Source: an uncultured Actinomycetes bacterium (GTDB lineage: Bacteria > Actinomycetota > Acidimicrobiia > Acidimicrobiales > RAAP-2). From it: DNA of 64,000 nt. Where the stretch lies: contig CAIUMH010000134.1 in the NCBI GenBank assembly GCA_903900235.1, positions 21,866-85,865 of the forward strand. The letters are read 5' to 3'. The notes below the pieces were generated by a model. That model saw only the letters and a list, made by a program, of their open reading frames with translations. It was not told where the DNA came from and made no database searches. Shown here in pieces: positions 55,255 through 64,000 of the stretch. The translations under genes and the position numbers were made by a program. Within the stretch, counting starts at the first letter, position 1. Every line of letters starts with the position of its first letter.

Positions 55255-57003
55255 GTGAGCGATCGAGGAGCCAGAGATGGCTGTCCCTCGACGAGGACCC
55301 GGGTCCAGCTTGGCCTGATCGGTCTGCCCGTCGCCGTCGTCGCCATTGGCGGGTGGTCCCATCGATGGGTCTCTGACGATGCCTACATCGACTTCCGGGT
55401 GGTCGGGAACGTCCTCGCCGGCCACGGGCCCGTCTACAACGTGGGCGAACGGATCGAAGTGGTCACCAACCCCATCTGGGTCGGGATCCTGACCCTCGTA
55501 CGCGGCACCGTCGGTCTGCTGCCCACTGCCTGGTGGGCGGTGCTCCTCGGCTTGACTGCAACCGCGTTGGGGGTAGGGCTCTCTGCTGTCGGATCGGCTC
55601 GACTCGCTCGCCGGCGAGGGGCGTCGGTGGTCATTCCGGCAGGAATGCTCTGCTTGGTATGCGTGGACGCGATGTGGGACTTCGCCACCTCGGGCCTCGA
55701 GACCGGCCTCACATTCGGGTGGATCGGGCTGTTGTGGTGGCTCCTGGTCCGCCGCCTCGAGACCGGACGAGGCGCCACCGTACTCGCCCTCCTGGCCGGC
55801 CTCGGACCCTTCATTCGGCCCGACCTCGGCCTGGTGTCCGTCGCCTTCGCCGGAGGACTCGTGGTCCTGATGACCACGTCCCCGAGCTCCAAGGACCGCC
55901 GGCTCCTCGCCGCCGGCGCCTTCCTTGTCCCTCCGGTGCTCCTTGAGCTGCTGCGAGCCGCCTATTTCGGGATGCTCCTCCCCAACACCGCCCTGACCAA
56001 GTCCGCCTTCACCCCCTGGCCGACACAGGGCCTGCGCTACCTCCTCGACACCCTCGGCCCCACTTGGATCTGGATACCGCTCCTCATCCTTGGCGGTGCC
56101 GCCGTGCGCCGGGGGGTCCGGTGGGGAATAGGAGGCAATCGTCTCGATCTCGTACTCCTGCTCGTGCCGGTGGTCGCCGCCATGGCCGATGGTGTCTATG
56201 TCGTGGTGATCGGGGGGGACTTCATGCATGCCCGCATGCTGCTGCCCTGCCTGTTCCTCCTCGCCGGAGTGCTGTGGCTCGACCCGCATGACTGGATCGA
56301 AGGGTCGCTGACCATTGGTGTCGCGCTCTTCTGCATGATCGGTATCACGGTCATCCGCTACCCCGTCCGGACGGTCGCGGCCAATGGGATCTCCAACGAG
56401 CGGGGCTACTACATCGCGGTGAGCGGAAGCACCCATCCAATCAGCCAGGCCGATTATCACCAGACGCTCACCGCCATCAGCGGCCGCCATCTCGCACGGC
56501 TGGCCAGCCGGGTTCCGCCGAGATCATCGTCAGTCCTGGTCACCTCGATTCCAGGGGCTGTTCGATCTTGGGCGGTCGTCCCCGGTCGTTCAGTCGTCCC
56601 GGCCCGACTCATCGCCCCCGTCGTGACCATCGGAGTCAATGGGGTAACTGCCGGGAGCACGGTCTATCTCTTCGACCTGCTCTCGCTGGCCAACCCAATC
56701 GGTAGCCATCTCGAGCGGTCGAGCCCGAGCGGTCGGCCCGGCCACAACGATCCGACACCACAAAGTTGGATGATGGCTCGGTTCGTGCCAGCCTCGTCAC
56801 TCGGTCCAGTCAGCTCTGTCGAGCGCCGACTCGATACGGGTGAACGGCGCCAGCTGGCCTGCCCCACCATGGCTGGCTACCTCCACGCCATCACGGCCCC
56901 CGTCACCCCGGGCCTCGTCTGGGGGAACCTGCGGCATTCGCTGACCTGGACGACCTTGCGTATCCCGGCAGCGCCGGGACCCCGGACCCCCTGCCCACGG
57001 TGA
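55255..57003 (+). CDS. AftB-like GT-C membrane glycosyltransferase, second copy
   Basis: HRWVSDDAYIDFRVVGNVLAGHGPVYNVGERIEVVTNPIWV, GGDFMHARMLLPCLFLL, YLFDLLSLANPIGSHLERSSPSGRPGHN; collinear with 19910..21685. GTG start. Confidence 0.65.
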   Translation: MSDRGARDGCPSTRTRVQLGLIGLPVAVVAIGGWSHRWVSDDAYIDFRVVGNVLAGHGPVYNVGERIEVVTNPIWVGILTLVRGTVGLLPTAWWAVLLGLTATALGVGLSAVGSARLARRRGASVVIPAGMLCLVCVDAMWDFATSGLETGLTFGWIGLLWWLLVRRLETGRGATVLALLAGLGPFIRPDLGLVSVAFAGGLVVLMTTSPSSKDRRLLAAGAFLVPPVLLELLRAAYFGMLLPNTALTKSAFTPWPTQGLRYLLDTLGPTWIWIPLLILGGAAVRRGVRWGIGGNRLDLVLLLVPVVAAMADGVYVVVIGGDFMHARMLLPCLFLLAGVLWLDPHDWIEGSLTIGVALFCMIGITVIRYPVRTVAANGISNERGYYIAVSGSTHPISQADYHQTLTAISGRHLARLASRVPPRSSSVLVTSIPGAVRSWAVVPGRSVVPARLIAPVVTIGVNGVTAGSTVYLFDLLSLANPIGSHLERSSPSGRPGHNDPTPQSWMMARFVPASSLGPVSSVERRLDTGERRQLACPTMAGYLHAITAPVTPGLVWGNLRHSLTWTTLRIPAAPGPRTPCPR

Positions 57004-57020
57004 GGAACCTGCTGATGACG

Positions 57021-57056
57021 CGACGGTGCCCCGACCACAGGGCCGGGGCACCGTCG
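57021..57056. terminator. Bidirectional hairpin terminator candidate
   Basis: CGACGGTGCCCCG-ACCACAGGGC-CGGGGCACCGTCG, perfect 13-bp stem between convergent genes. Confidence 0.8.
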
Positions 57057-57074
57057 ACGTGAGCGACTGACGGC

Positions 57075-59165
57075 TCAGGAGTCCTCGCTCAACTCCTCAG
57101 TCGGGGCCGGTGCCGCGGGGGTCGCCGGAGTAGTCGCCAGCAGGGACTCCTCGACCACCTGAGAGATGTCCATCACCCGGACCTCGTCACCCTTGCCATT
57201 CGCCTGAACGGCATCATCGAGCATGATCATGCAGAACGGGCAGGCCGTCGAGACGATATCGGCACCGGTTCCGAGGGCCTCCATGGTGCGCTCCATGTTG
57301 ACCCGCTTGCCGATGTTCTCTTCCATCCACATGCGCGCCCCGCCGGCGCCGCAGCAGAAGCCCTTCTCTCGACAGCGGCCCATCTCGACCTGCTTGACCC
57401 CGGGGATGGCATCGAGGACGTTGCGGGGCTCGTCGAATACCCGGTTGTGGCGGCCGAGGTAGCAGGGGTCGTGGTAGGTGACAGTGCCCGAGTAGCTCCC
57501 ACCGGGGGTCAGCTTGCCCACCTTGACGAGGTGGCTCAGCAGCTCTGCGTGGTGGATGACCTCGAACTCTCCGCCGAGGGCGGAGTATTCATTCTTGATC
57601 GTGTTGAAGCAGTGGGGACAGGTCGCCACGATCTTGGTGACCTTGGCCTCCTTGAGCGTCTCGATATTGGCCTTGGCGACCTCTTGGAAGAGATACTCGT
57701 TGCCGAAGCGCCGAGCCGGGTCACCCGTGCAGGACTCCTTTGGCCCGAGGATGCCGAAGGTCACCCCGGCCCGGTGGAGCATGCGGGCGGTCGACTCGGC
57801 CTGCTTCTTGCCCCGGTCGTCGAGTGCGCCGGCACAACCGACCCAGTACAGGTACTCGACGTCGTCGGGGATCTCGCCGGTGATGATGGGGACCTCGAAG
57901 TCGAGATTCTCGATCCACTCGGTCCGCTTGGACCCGCCGAGACCCCAGGGGTCGCCCTGGTTCTCAATGTTCCGCAGGAACAAGTTGGCCTCTTGCGGGA
58001 AGCGCGACTCCATCAGCACCTCGTAGCGACGCATGTCGACGATGGCGTCGACATGCTCGATGTCCACCGGGCACTCCTCGACGCATGCTCCACACGTGGT
58101 GCAGGACCAGAGCACATCAGGGTCGATGACGCTCGGGACGAGGGACTCGACCTCGGCGGCCTCCTCGTTGCCCTCAGAGAGCAGACGGTCGGCCGAGGCA
58201 AACATGTTGTCGCGAAGCGCCATGATCACGAGCTTTGGCGACAGCGGCTTCTCGGTGTTCCACGCTGGGCAGGCACTCTGGCATCGACCGCACTCGGTGC
58301 AGGTGGAGAAGTCGAGCATCTGCTTCCAGGTGAAGTCTTCGATCTTGCCGACACCGAAGACCGTGTCTTCGGTCACGTTCTCCATGTCCATGTCGGGCGT
58401 CTTGTCGAGACCTCCGAGAGCCCGGGGGCGACGAGAAGTCCCGACATTGATCGGGGCCAAGAAGATGTGGAGGTGCTTCGAGTAGGAGACGAAGACCATA
58501 AATCCGGCAATCACGGCCACGTTGAGGAGCAGGAAGACATCCTCGAGCACATGGTTCGTGGCCGTGCCAAGCGGCTTGAGCGCAGAGGCGATGGTCTGCG
58601 AGGCGAACGCCCACCAATCGTCCTGGAAGGGAAAGTGCCCGGTGTTCTGCTGGGCCGCCCGGTAGACGAGGAGCGTGATGATCACGCTGGCAATCAACCC
58701 AAGGACGATCCAGGCTGCACCCGTGTGGCTGCCGTAGAACCGGCTCTGACGCTGCTTCTTCGCCGGAGCATTCTTGATCCGGATGACCGAGAACACGATC
58801 AGCGACACCAGCACAGCGGTGGAGAAGAAGTCCTCAATGAATCCGACGAGCGACCAGTGACCGATGCCCCAGATGGCGAAGTCTCGATTGAAGAGCGCTC
58901 CGTAGGCTTCGATGATCGTGAGCAGCAGGACCGTGAATCCCCACATGGTGAAGAAGTGCGCCAGGCCCGGGATCGTCCACTTCAGCAGCTTGCGCTGGCC
59001 GGCAACCTCGACGATCTCAGCCTCGGCGGCTTTGGCGAAGCCCTGAAAGGGACGCTTCGCGGGAGCACCCGACCTGATGAGCTTGGACAGCCAGTGAAAT
59101 CGGCGGCCGGCGATCGCGAAACAGACGATCGTGATGCCGAGGCCGAGGATGATGCGGGTGAGCAC
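57075..59165 (-). CDS. (Fe-S)-binding heterodisulfide reductase-related membrane oxidoreductase
   Basis: Integral membrane N-terminus; [23 protein letters not shown] and [19 protein letters not shown] 4Fe-4S motifs; CCG domains [45 protein letters not shown] start. Confidence 0.88.
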   Translation of the reverse strand: MLTRIILGLGITIVCFAIAGRRFHWLSKLIRSGAPAKRPFQGFAKAAEAEIVEVAGQRKLLKWTIPGLAHFFTMWGFTVLLLTIIEAYGALFNRDFAIWGIGHWSLVGFIEDFFSTAVLVSLIVFSVIRIKNAPAKKQRQSRFYGSHTGAAWIVLGLIASVIITLLVYRAAQQNTGHFPFQDDWWAFASQTIASALKPLGTATNHVLEDVFLLLNVAVIAGFMVFVSYSKHLHIFLAPINVGTSRRPRALGGLDKTPDMDMENVTEDTVFGVGKIEDFTWKQMLDFSTCTECGRCQSACPAWNTEKPLSPKLVIMALRDNMFASADRLLSEGNEEAAEVESLVPSVIDPDVLWSCTTCGACVEECPVDIEHVDAIVDMRRYEVLMESRFPQEANLFLRNIENQGDPWGLGGSKRTEWIENLDFEVPIITGEIPDDVEYLYWVGCAGALDDRGKKQAESTARMLHRAGVTFGILGPKESCTGDPARRFGNEYLFQEVAKANIETLKEAKVTKIVATCPHCFNTIKNEYSALGGEFEVIHHAELLSHLVKVGKLTPGGSYSGTVTYHDPCYLGRHNRVFDEPRNVLDAIPGVKQVEMGRCREKGFCCGAGGARMWMEENIGKRVNMERTMEALGTGADIVSTACPFCMIMLDDAVQANGKGDEVRVMDISQVVEESLLATTPATPAAPAPTEELSEDS

Positions 59166-59202
59166 GACTGCGTCTCCTATGTGGTCGAGGGGGTAGGGCG
59201 GA

Positions 59203-59775
59203 CTAAGAGCGAGGGCGGAAGTTGTCGGAGTAGCGACTCGGAGTCGGGCCACGTTGGCCCTTGTACTTCGATCCGAGACCCTTGGCGCCATAGGGGCGCT
59301 CCGCTGGTGTGGTCATCTCGAAGAAGCTGATCTGGCCGATCTTCATGCCCGGGTAGATGGTGATCGGCAGGTTCGCCACGTTGGACAACTCGAGCGTGAG
59401 GTGGCCGTCCCACCCGGCGTCGACGAACCCGGCGGTCGAGTGGATCAGGAGGCCGAGGCGACCGAGGCTGGACTTGCCCTCGAGCCGTGCCACAAGGTCG
59501 TCAGGGAGCGCAACGCGCTCGCTGGTGGAACCGAGGACGAACTCACCCGGGTGGAGGATGAACGGCGTATCGGGACCGACGTCGACGAGCTCGGTCAGCT
59601 CCTCCTGGTCCTCCCGTACGTCGATGACTCGCGACGTGTGGTTCTTGAAGGTACGGAAGAACTGATCGACGTGGAGATCCACCGAGGACGGCTGGATGCA
59701 CTCGTCGCCCAGCGGGTCGATGACGATCGAGCCCTTGTCGAGCGCTTCCCTGATAGATCGGTCGGAGAGAACCAT
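59203..59775 (-). CDS. dcd: dCTP deaminase
   Basis: [79 protein letters not shown]. Confidence 0.95.
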   Translation of the reverse strand: MVLSDRSIREALDKGSIVIDPLGDECIQPSSVDLHVDQFFRTFKNHTSRVIDVREDQEELTELVDVGPDTPFILHPGEFVLGSTSERVALPDDLVARLEGKSSLGRLGLLIHSTAGFVDAGWDGHLTLELSNVANLPITIYPGMKIGQISFFEMTTPAERPYGAKGLGSKYKGQRGPTPSRYSDNFRPRS

Positions 59776-59841
59776 CGCTCAGACGATAGTTGCCCGGACG
59801 CAGGGCGTGGTAGTCCTCAGCAGCGAGGGCTCACGGTCGAC

Positions 59842-61011
59842 CTACAGCCCGAGCTGGTCGTCGATGAGGCCCAGCGTGATGCGGGCTGCGTCGGTATAGG
59901 TCTTCTCGCCGATGAAGACGTGCTGGGTCCCGGTGTACATGTCTCGGAACGCGCGCTCGAGTCGACTCCCTTCTCTGATGGCCGAGGTGCCTCCGGCGAG
60001 GTGGGCCCACTCGACGACCTCCCGGCTGGCCTCGGTGGCGTAGGTCGCCGCCACCCGAAGCTCGGCGCGCCTCGATGGAGTGAACTCCTCGCCGGCCTTC
60101 ATGGCCGCCTCGGCTGAGTTGAATGCGTCGAGGACAAGCAGGCGCGCTGCTCGCCACATCGCAGTGTGGTGCGACAGTCCCCGTTGGAACGTGGACCGAT
60201 GAGCCAGTGACGCCTCATCACCCATCCGCACCTTGCCAATGGCCAGTTCTGCAACGTCGTCGAGGGCGCTCTTGGCCACCCCAAGCGCCCAAGCAGCGTG
60301 ACCGGCAGCCGTCACCGGCATGAGCCCCATCTGGAAGATGACCGACGATCCTCGTTGGGGTGTGGTCTCAAACAGGGCGAAGACTCGATGTGCAGGGACG
60401 AACACGTCGGCGACGTTGTAGTCATAGGACCCAGTGCCCTTGAGGCCCTGAACATGCCACCCATCGGTGAAGGTGATCTGCTCGCGCGGGATGACCGCCA
60501 CCAGTAGCGGAGGGATCCCGTCGGACCCGAGCTCCATCTCGCCGTCGGCCGTGGGGATGAACCCCGCCGCCACGTACTCGGCGTGACCAGTCCCGGAACC
60601 GAAGTTCCAGGCTCCGGTAAGCCGATATCCGCCATCAACCGCCTCACCAAGGCCGTTGGGGAAGAACTGACCGCCGACCGTCGAGCGGTTCTCCCGGCTC
60701 GTGAACACCTCAGCGAATCCGGCGGCGGGCAGATAGGCGGCGGCAGCAGCGGCTGAGGGGATGTTGGCAATCCCGATCCAGCCGAGAGAGCCGTCCTGCC
60801 AAGCCATCTCGATCCACGTCTCGATCATCTCAGCGAAGGTCGGCTCTGAACCGTCCGCCTCCGACGGGTTGGCCCAGGTCATCAGCCCACACGCCCAAAG
60901 AGCGCCCACCATCTCCTCGGTCAGCGTGCGCTGCTCCTCACAGCGCTGAGCCTCCTGAGCGGTTAGATCTCTCAGTGAGCGCGCCGCCTCTACTCCCGAC
61001 ATCATCGGCAT
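59842..61011 (-). CDS. Acyl-CoA dehydrogenase family (flavin-dependent monooxygenase-like) protein
   Basis: LTEEMVGALWACGLMTWANPSEADGSEPTFAEMIETWIEMAWQDGSLGWIGI, GYRLTGAWNFGSGTGHAEYVAAG, LAGGTSAIREGSRLERAFRDMYTGTQHVFI. Confidence 0.85.
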   Translation of the reverse strand: MPMMSGVEAARSLRDLTAQEAQRCEEQRTLTEEMVGALWACGLMTWANPSEADGSEPTFAEMIETWIEMAWQDGSLGWIGIANIPSAAAAAAYLPAAGFAEVFTSRENRSTVGGQFFPNGLGEAVDGGYRLTGAWNFGSGTGHAEYVAAGFIPTADGEMELGSDGIPPLLVAVIPREQITFTDGWHVQGLKGTGSYDYNVADVFVPAHRVFALFETTPQRGSSVIFQMGLMPVTAAGHAAWALGVAKSALDDVAELAIGKVRMGDEASLAHRSTFQRGLSHHTAMWRAARLLVLDAFNSAEAAMKAGEEFTPSRRAELRVAATYATEASREVVEWAHLAGGTSAIREGSRLERAFRDMYTGTQHVFIGEKTYTDAARITLGLIDDQLGL

Positions 61012-61760
61012 CAGATTCCCATCTGGTCGAGCAGGCCGACTCGCAGCCCGGCAGTAAATCCCCCGTCGACGACGAGTGCGTGTCCGGTAATAAAGGAGGC
61101 GTCGTCTGATGCGAGGAAGGCGACGGCAGCAGCCACCTCTGACGCCTGGCCGAACCGACCCAAGAGGTGCTCCTCTCGCATGCGTTCGGTGTAGCTCGCC
61201 ATGCCATCAGGATCGATGATCGATCGGAGCATTGGTGTGTCAATCGCGCCAGGGCAGATGCAGTTCACCCTGATTCCTCGGCGTCCGTAGTCAATTGCAA
61301 TTGACTTGGTCAGCATGACCACACCACCTTTGGATGCGTTGTAGGAACTCCCGCCCTCGGTCCCCTCAAGACCTTCGATGGATGCGATATTGACGATGCT
61401 GCCGCTCTTGAGCGGCAGCATGGCGATGGCCGCGTGTTTCGCCACCAAGAAGGTCCCCTTGAGGTTGATGTCGACCACACGATCCCACTCGGTCTCGTCG
61501 AGGATGTGGACAGGGCCGCCTCCCGCCACTCCTGCCGCATTGACGACGATGTCGACACGTGAATGCTCAGCGACAACGTCGGCGAAGAGCGCAGCGATGG
61601 CCTCCTCGTCTCGGACGTCGAGCCGTCGATCGGCGCCGTCAGCCACATCAACCGTGACGACCGTCGCTCCTTCCGCTCCGAGTCGGGTGGCGCTGGCCGC
61701 ACCAATCCCCGACGCACCCCCAGTGACGACCGCCACCATTCCCTGAAGCCGCTGCTGCAT
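61011..61760 (-). CDS. SDR-family oxidoreductase
   Basis: MVAVVTGGASGIGAASATRLGAEGATVVTVDVAD, IVVNAAGVAGGG, SSYNASKGGVVMLTKSIAIDYGRRGIRVNCICPGAIDTPM. Confidence 0.93.
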   Translation of the reverse strand: MQQRLQGMVAVVTGGASGIGAASATRLGAEGATVVTVDVADGADRRLDVRDEEAIAALFADVVAEHSRVDIVVNAAGVAGGGPVHILDETEWDRVVDINLKGTFLVAKHAAIAMLPLKSGSIVNIASIEGLEGTEGGSSYNASKGGVVMLTKSIAIDYGRRGIRVNCICPGAIDTPMLRSIIDPDGMASYTERMREEHLLGRFGQASEVAAAVAFLASDDASFITGHALVVDGGFTAGLRVGLLDQMGI

Positions 61761-61782
61761 CGTCCCCCCGGACCTCGGTGCT

Positions 61783-61798
61783 CGAGAAGAACTTCTCG
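61783..61798. promoter_or_regulatory. Perfect palindrome upstream of the SDR-acyl-CoA dehydrogenase operon, operator candidate
   Basis: CGAGAAG-AA-CTTCTCG, 23 bp upstream of the SDR start. Confidence 0.35.
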
Positions 61799-61953
61799 TC
61801 GCTGGAAGCGACCGTAGGAGGGAGGCGGGGGTTGGTCAAGACCGCACCAGCGAATTGTGGACTTCGGGAGAGGTCATCTCACCAGGCCAGCTCACCGTGA
61901 GGTGCGCCGCACCCCGAGGCCACGTCGTCGCGCACGATAGGATGAGTCATGCT

Positions 61954-62027
61954 GCGGGTGTAGTTCAGAGGCAGAACATCAGCTTCCCAAGCTGAGAACG
62001 CGGGTTCGATTCCCGTCACCCGCTCCA
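61954..62027 (+). tRNA. tRNA-Gly (anticodon CCC), CCA encoded
   Basis: GCGGGTG acceptor pairs with CACCCGC; anticodon arm TCAGC-TTCCCAA-GCTGA; T-arm CGGGTTCGATTCCCG; discriminator T then CCA. Confidence 0.95.
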
Positions 62028-62544
62028 ATCGGTTTCCCTTATCATTCCTCGGTTCCTGGACTTCGCGGCATTCTGCTCTGTGTACCCGAGAGTGGTGTTG
62101 GGCGACATTTGGGCGACATCTCCCCCTTGGAACGGTGTGTGCAGCTGTCCAAGCATCTGGGCGATGGCTCGATCGCGCTCGACGGTGCTGTGCTGATAGC
62201 GGAGTGCTGCAGCAGGACTGGCGTGCCCGAGCCGGTTCATGAGCTCTCGCGTCGTGCTGCCGACGATGGCTGCCCACGTCGCACTTGAGTGGCGCAGGTC
62301 GTGGAAGCGGAGCTCAGGTCGACCGATGGCTTCCGTGGCTCGGTGCCAGTGCTTGTAGAGAACGTGAGGCCGGATGATCCCGCCGGCTTCGCCAGGAAAC
62401 AGAAGCGCATCCTGCTCAGGACCCACGAAGCGCTCGAGGTGGTCTGCAAACACCGGCGCCAGGTGAGCAGGGAAGTGCACGCACCGCACACCTGCCGCTG
62501 TCTTGGGCGGCCCGACCTGCACGTCGCCGTTGTTCATGTGGTGG
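62016..62544 (-). pseudogene. Tyrosine recombinase/integrase, C-terminal catalytic part only, N-terminus lost
   Basis: GDVQVGPPKTAAGVRCVHFP...RFHDLRHSSATWAAIVGSTTRELMNRLGHASPAAALRYQHSTVERDRAIA (HxLRH, LGH, Tyr motifs); upstream sequence is the IS21 end; stop codon lies inside the tRNA-Gly gene. Confidence 0.85.
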
Positions 62545-64000
62545 TGTAAACGCTGATCGAAACCTGGAGCGCTTGACCGGCTGAGAATGCTGGTCGAAAA
62601 CGGGAGCACCTGATCATCCCCGTTCTGTTTCACACGGAACCGAAGGCTCGTCACCTGAGGTTCAACGTGAGCAGACGGGAGAAAGGTGCACACCGACATG
62701 GAGCAATGGAATGAGATCCGGCACAAGGTGCTGGTCGAGAAGGTCTCGAAGCGCCAGATCCGACGTGACTATCGGATCGGATCAGAGACCCTGGACAAGA
62801 TCTTGGCCAACGCGGAACCCCCTGGTTATCGCCAGAGGTCGCCACGAGCCAAGCCAAAGCTCGGCGAGTTCATCGGCATCATCGACCAGATCCTGTTCGA
62901 TGACCGTGACGCGCCGGTCAAGCAGCGCCACACGGCCAAGCGCATCTTCGAGCGCCTCCGCGACGAACACGGCTACGAGGGCTCGTCGTCCCAGGTTCGA
63001 GCGGCCGTCGCTGACAGGAGGCTGCACTCTCGAGAAGTCTTCGTCCCCCTGAGCCAGCCCCCGGGCGAAGCCCAGTTCGACTTCGGCGAAGCAACGGTCG
63101 AGATCGACGGAGCGCGCTGCAAAGCGGCGCTGGCGGTGATGACCCTTCCTTACTCTGACGCCTTCTTCGTCTCGGCTTTCCCACGCGAATGCACCGAGAC
63201 CTTCCAGGCGGGCCATGTCCGAGCCTTTGAGTTCTTCGGCGGGGTCCCGACCAAGACCGCCTACGACAACACCTCGATCGCCGTCACGAAGGTCATGGGC
63301 GGCTCCGAACGTGAGCTGACGAGGGAGTTCCTGCGGCTCGAGAGCCACTACCTCTTCCGTCACCGGTTCTGCCGGGTCGCCCGAGGCAACGAGAAGGGCC
63401 ACGTCGAGAACCTGGTCGGCTACTCGAGGCGGAACTTCCTCGTCCCCGTCCCGGCCTTCGACTCGTTCTCATCGCTGAACAGGCATCTCGAGGATCGCTG
63501 TGAGCGGGACCTTGACCGCCAGGTCCGGGGCAAGGGGACGTCAAAGCGGGAGCGCTTAGACGACGACCGAGCAGCGATGCTGGAGCTGCCGCCTGAGTCC
63601 TTTGAAGCCCGGCGGGTCGTTCAGCGCCGAGCCAACTCGCTGAGCCTCGTCCGCTTCGATCGCAACGACTACTCAGTCCCGACGGCCTTCGCACACCATG
63701 AGCTGACGATTCTTGGCGGGATCGACGAGATCTCCATCACCGCAGCCGACGAGCTCGTCGCCACCCACCCTCGCCACTGGGGACGAGAGCACGTGAGCTT
63801 CGATCCTGTCCACTACCTGGCGCTCCTTGAGCGCAAGCCCGGCGCCTTTGACGCGGCCAAGCCCTTGGAGCGCTGGGAGCTGCCTGACTGCTTTTCCCTG
63901 CTGCGCCGACGCATGGAGGCCGAGCGGGGACACAAAGGCACGAGAGAGTTCATCCAGGTGCTGCGCCTCATGGAGAACGCAAGGGTCTCAGAGCTCGCCC
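62545..64000 (+). mobile_element. IS21-family insertion sequence (left end and istA; right end beyond window)
   Basis: istA coding region preceded by two related copies of a ~25-bp terminal repeat (GCTGATCGAAACCTGGAGCGCTTGA at 62552, GCTGGTCGAAAACGGGAGCACCTGA at 62589). Exact left boundary inferred from loss of integrase homology and a TGT trinucleotide. Confidence 0.75.
62698..64000 (+). CDS. istA: IS21-family transposase IstA (partial, runs off window)
   Basis: Not in the ORF track (no stop in window). Translation MEQWNEIRHKVLVEKVSKRQIRRDYRIGSETLDKIL...GEAQFDFGEATVEIDG...FEFFGGVPTKTAYDNTSIAV...GNEKGHVENLVGYSRRNFLVPVP. Confidence 0.92.
   Translation, partial: MEQWNEIRHKVLVEKVSKRQIRRDYRIGSETLDKILANAEPPGYRQRSPRAKPKLGEFIGIIDQILFDDRDAPVKQRHTAKRIFERLRDEHGYEGSSSQVRAAVADRRLHSREVFVPLSQPPGEAQFDFGEATVEIDGARCKAALAVMTLPYSDAFFVSAFPRECTETFQAGHVRAFEFFGGVPTKTAYDNTSIAVTKVMGGSERELTREFLRLESHYLFRHRFCRVARGNEKGHVENLVGYSRRNFLVPVPAFDSFSSLNRHLEDRCERDLDRQVRGKGTSKRERLDDDRAAMLELPPESFEARRVVQRRANSLSLVRFDRNDYSVPTAFAHHELTILGGIDEISITAADELVATHPRHWGREHVSFDPVHYLALLERKPGAFDAAKPLERWELPDCFSLLRRRMEAERGHKGTREFIQVLRLMENARVSELA

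Noticed and set aside
57447-59330. 627-aa plus-strand ORF
   Set aside because: Antisense to the well-supported Fe-S oxidoreductase; no recognisable domain.

Overview
High-GC actinobacterial chromosome segment; gene content and order suggest an Acidimicrobiia-like lineage (inference). Housekeeping blocks: (i) a purine set split in two, purF-purM-pyrE at about 5.2-8.3 kb and purA-purD-purB-purC-purS-purQ plus purL at about 32.5-41.3 kb; (ii) a dnaK-grpE-dnaJ-hspR-clpB heat-shock operon at 45.2-51.7 kb; (iii) gpmA, amtB-glnK, dcd, an Fe-S electron-transfer protein and acyl-CoA dehydrogenase/SDR genes. Between purF and purL, which are neighbours in the classic Gram-positive purine order, lies about 23 kb of envelope-glycan-type genes: a GT2-methyltransferase fusion, a 2OG-Fe(II) oxygenase, three acyltransferase-3 proteins and eight GT-C-like polytopic membrane proteins. 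Four of these are tandem, mostly translationally coupled paralogs sharing a CGCGD motif in predicted extracytoplasmic loop 1 and a C-terminal cysteine pair. This is the best candidate here for an undescribed system. Two more GT-C-like genes lie outside the island (41.4 and 55.3 kb). At the right edge a tRNA-Gly(CCC) carries the stop codon of a tyrosine integrase remnant whose N-terminus is cut off by an IS21-family element (istA runs off the window). Products were assigned by motif recognition from memory; no database search, structure prediction or computed statistic was available.
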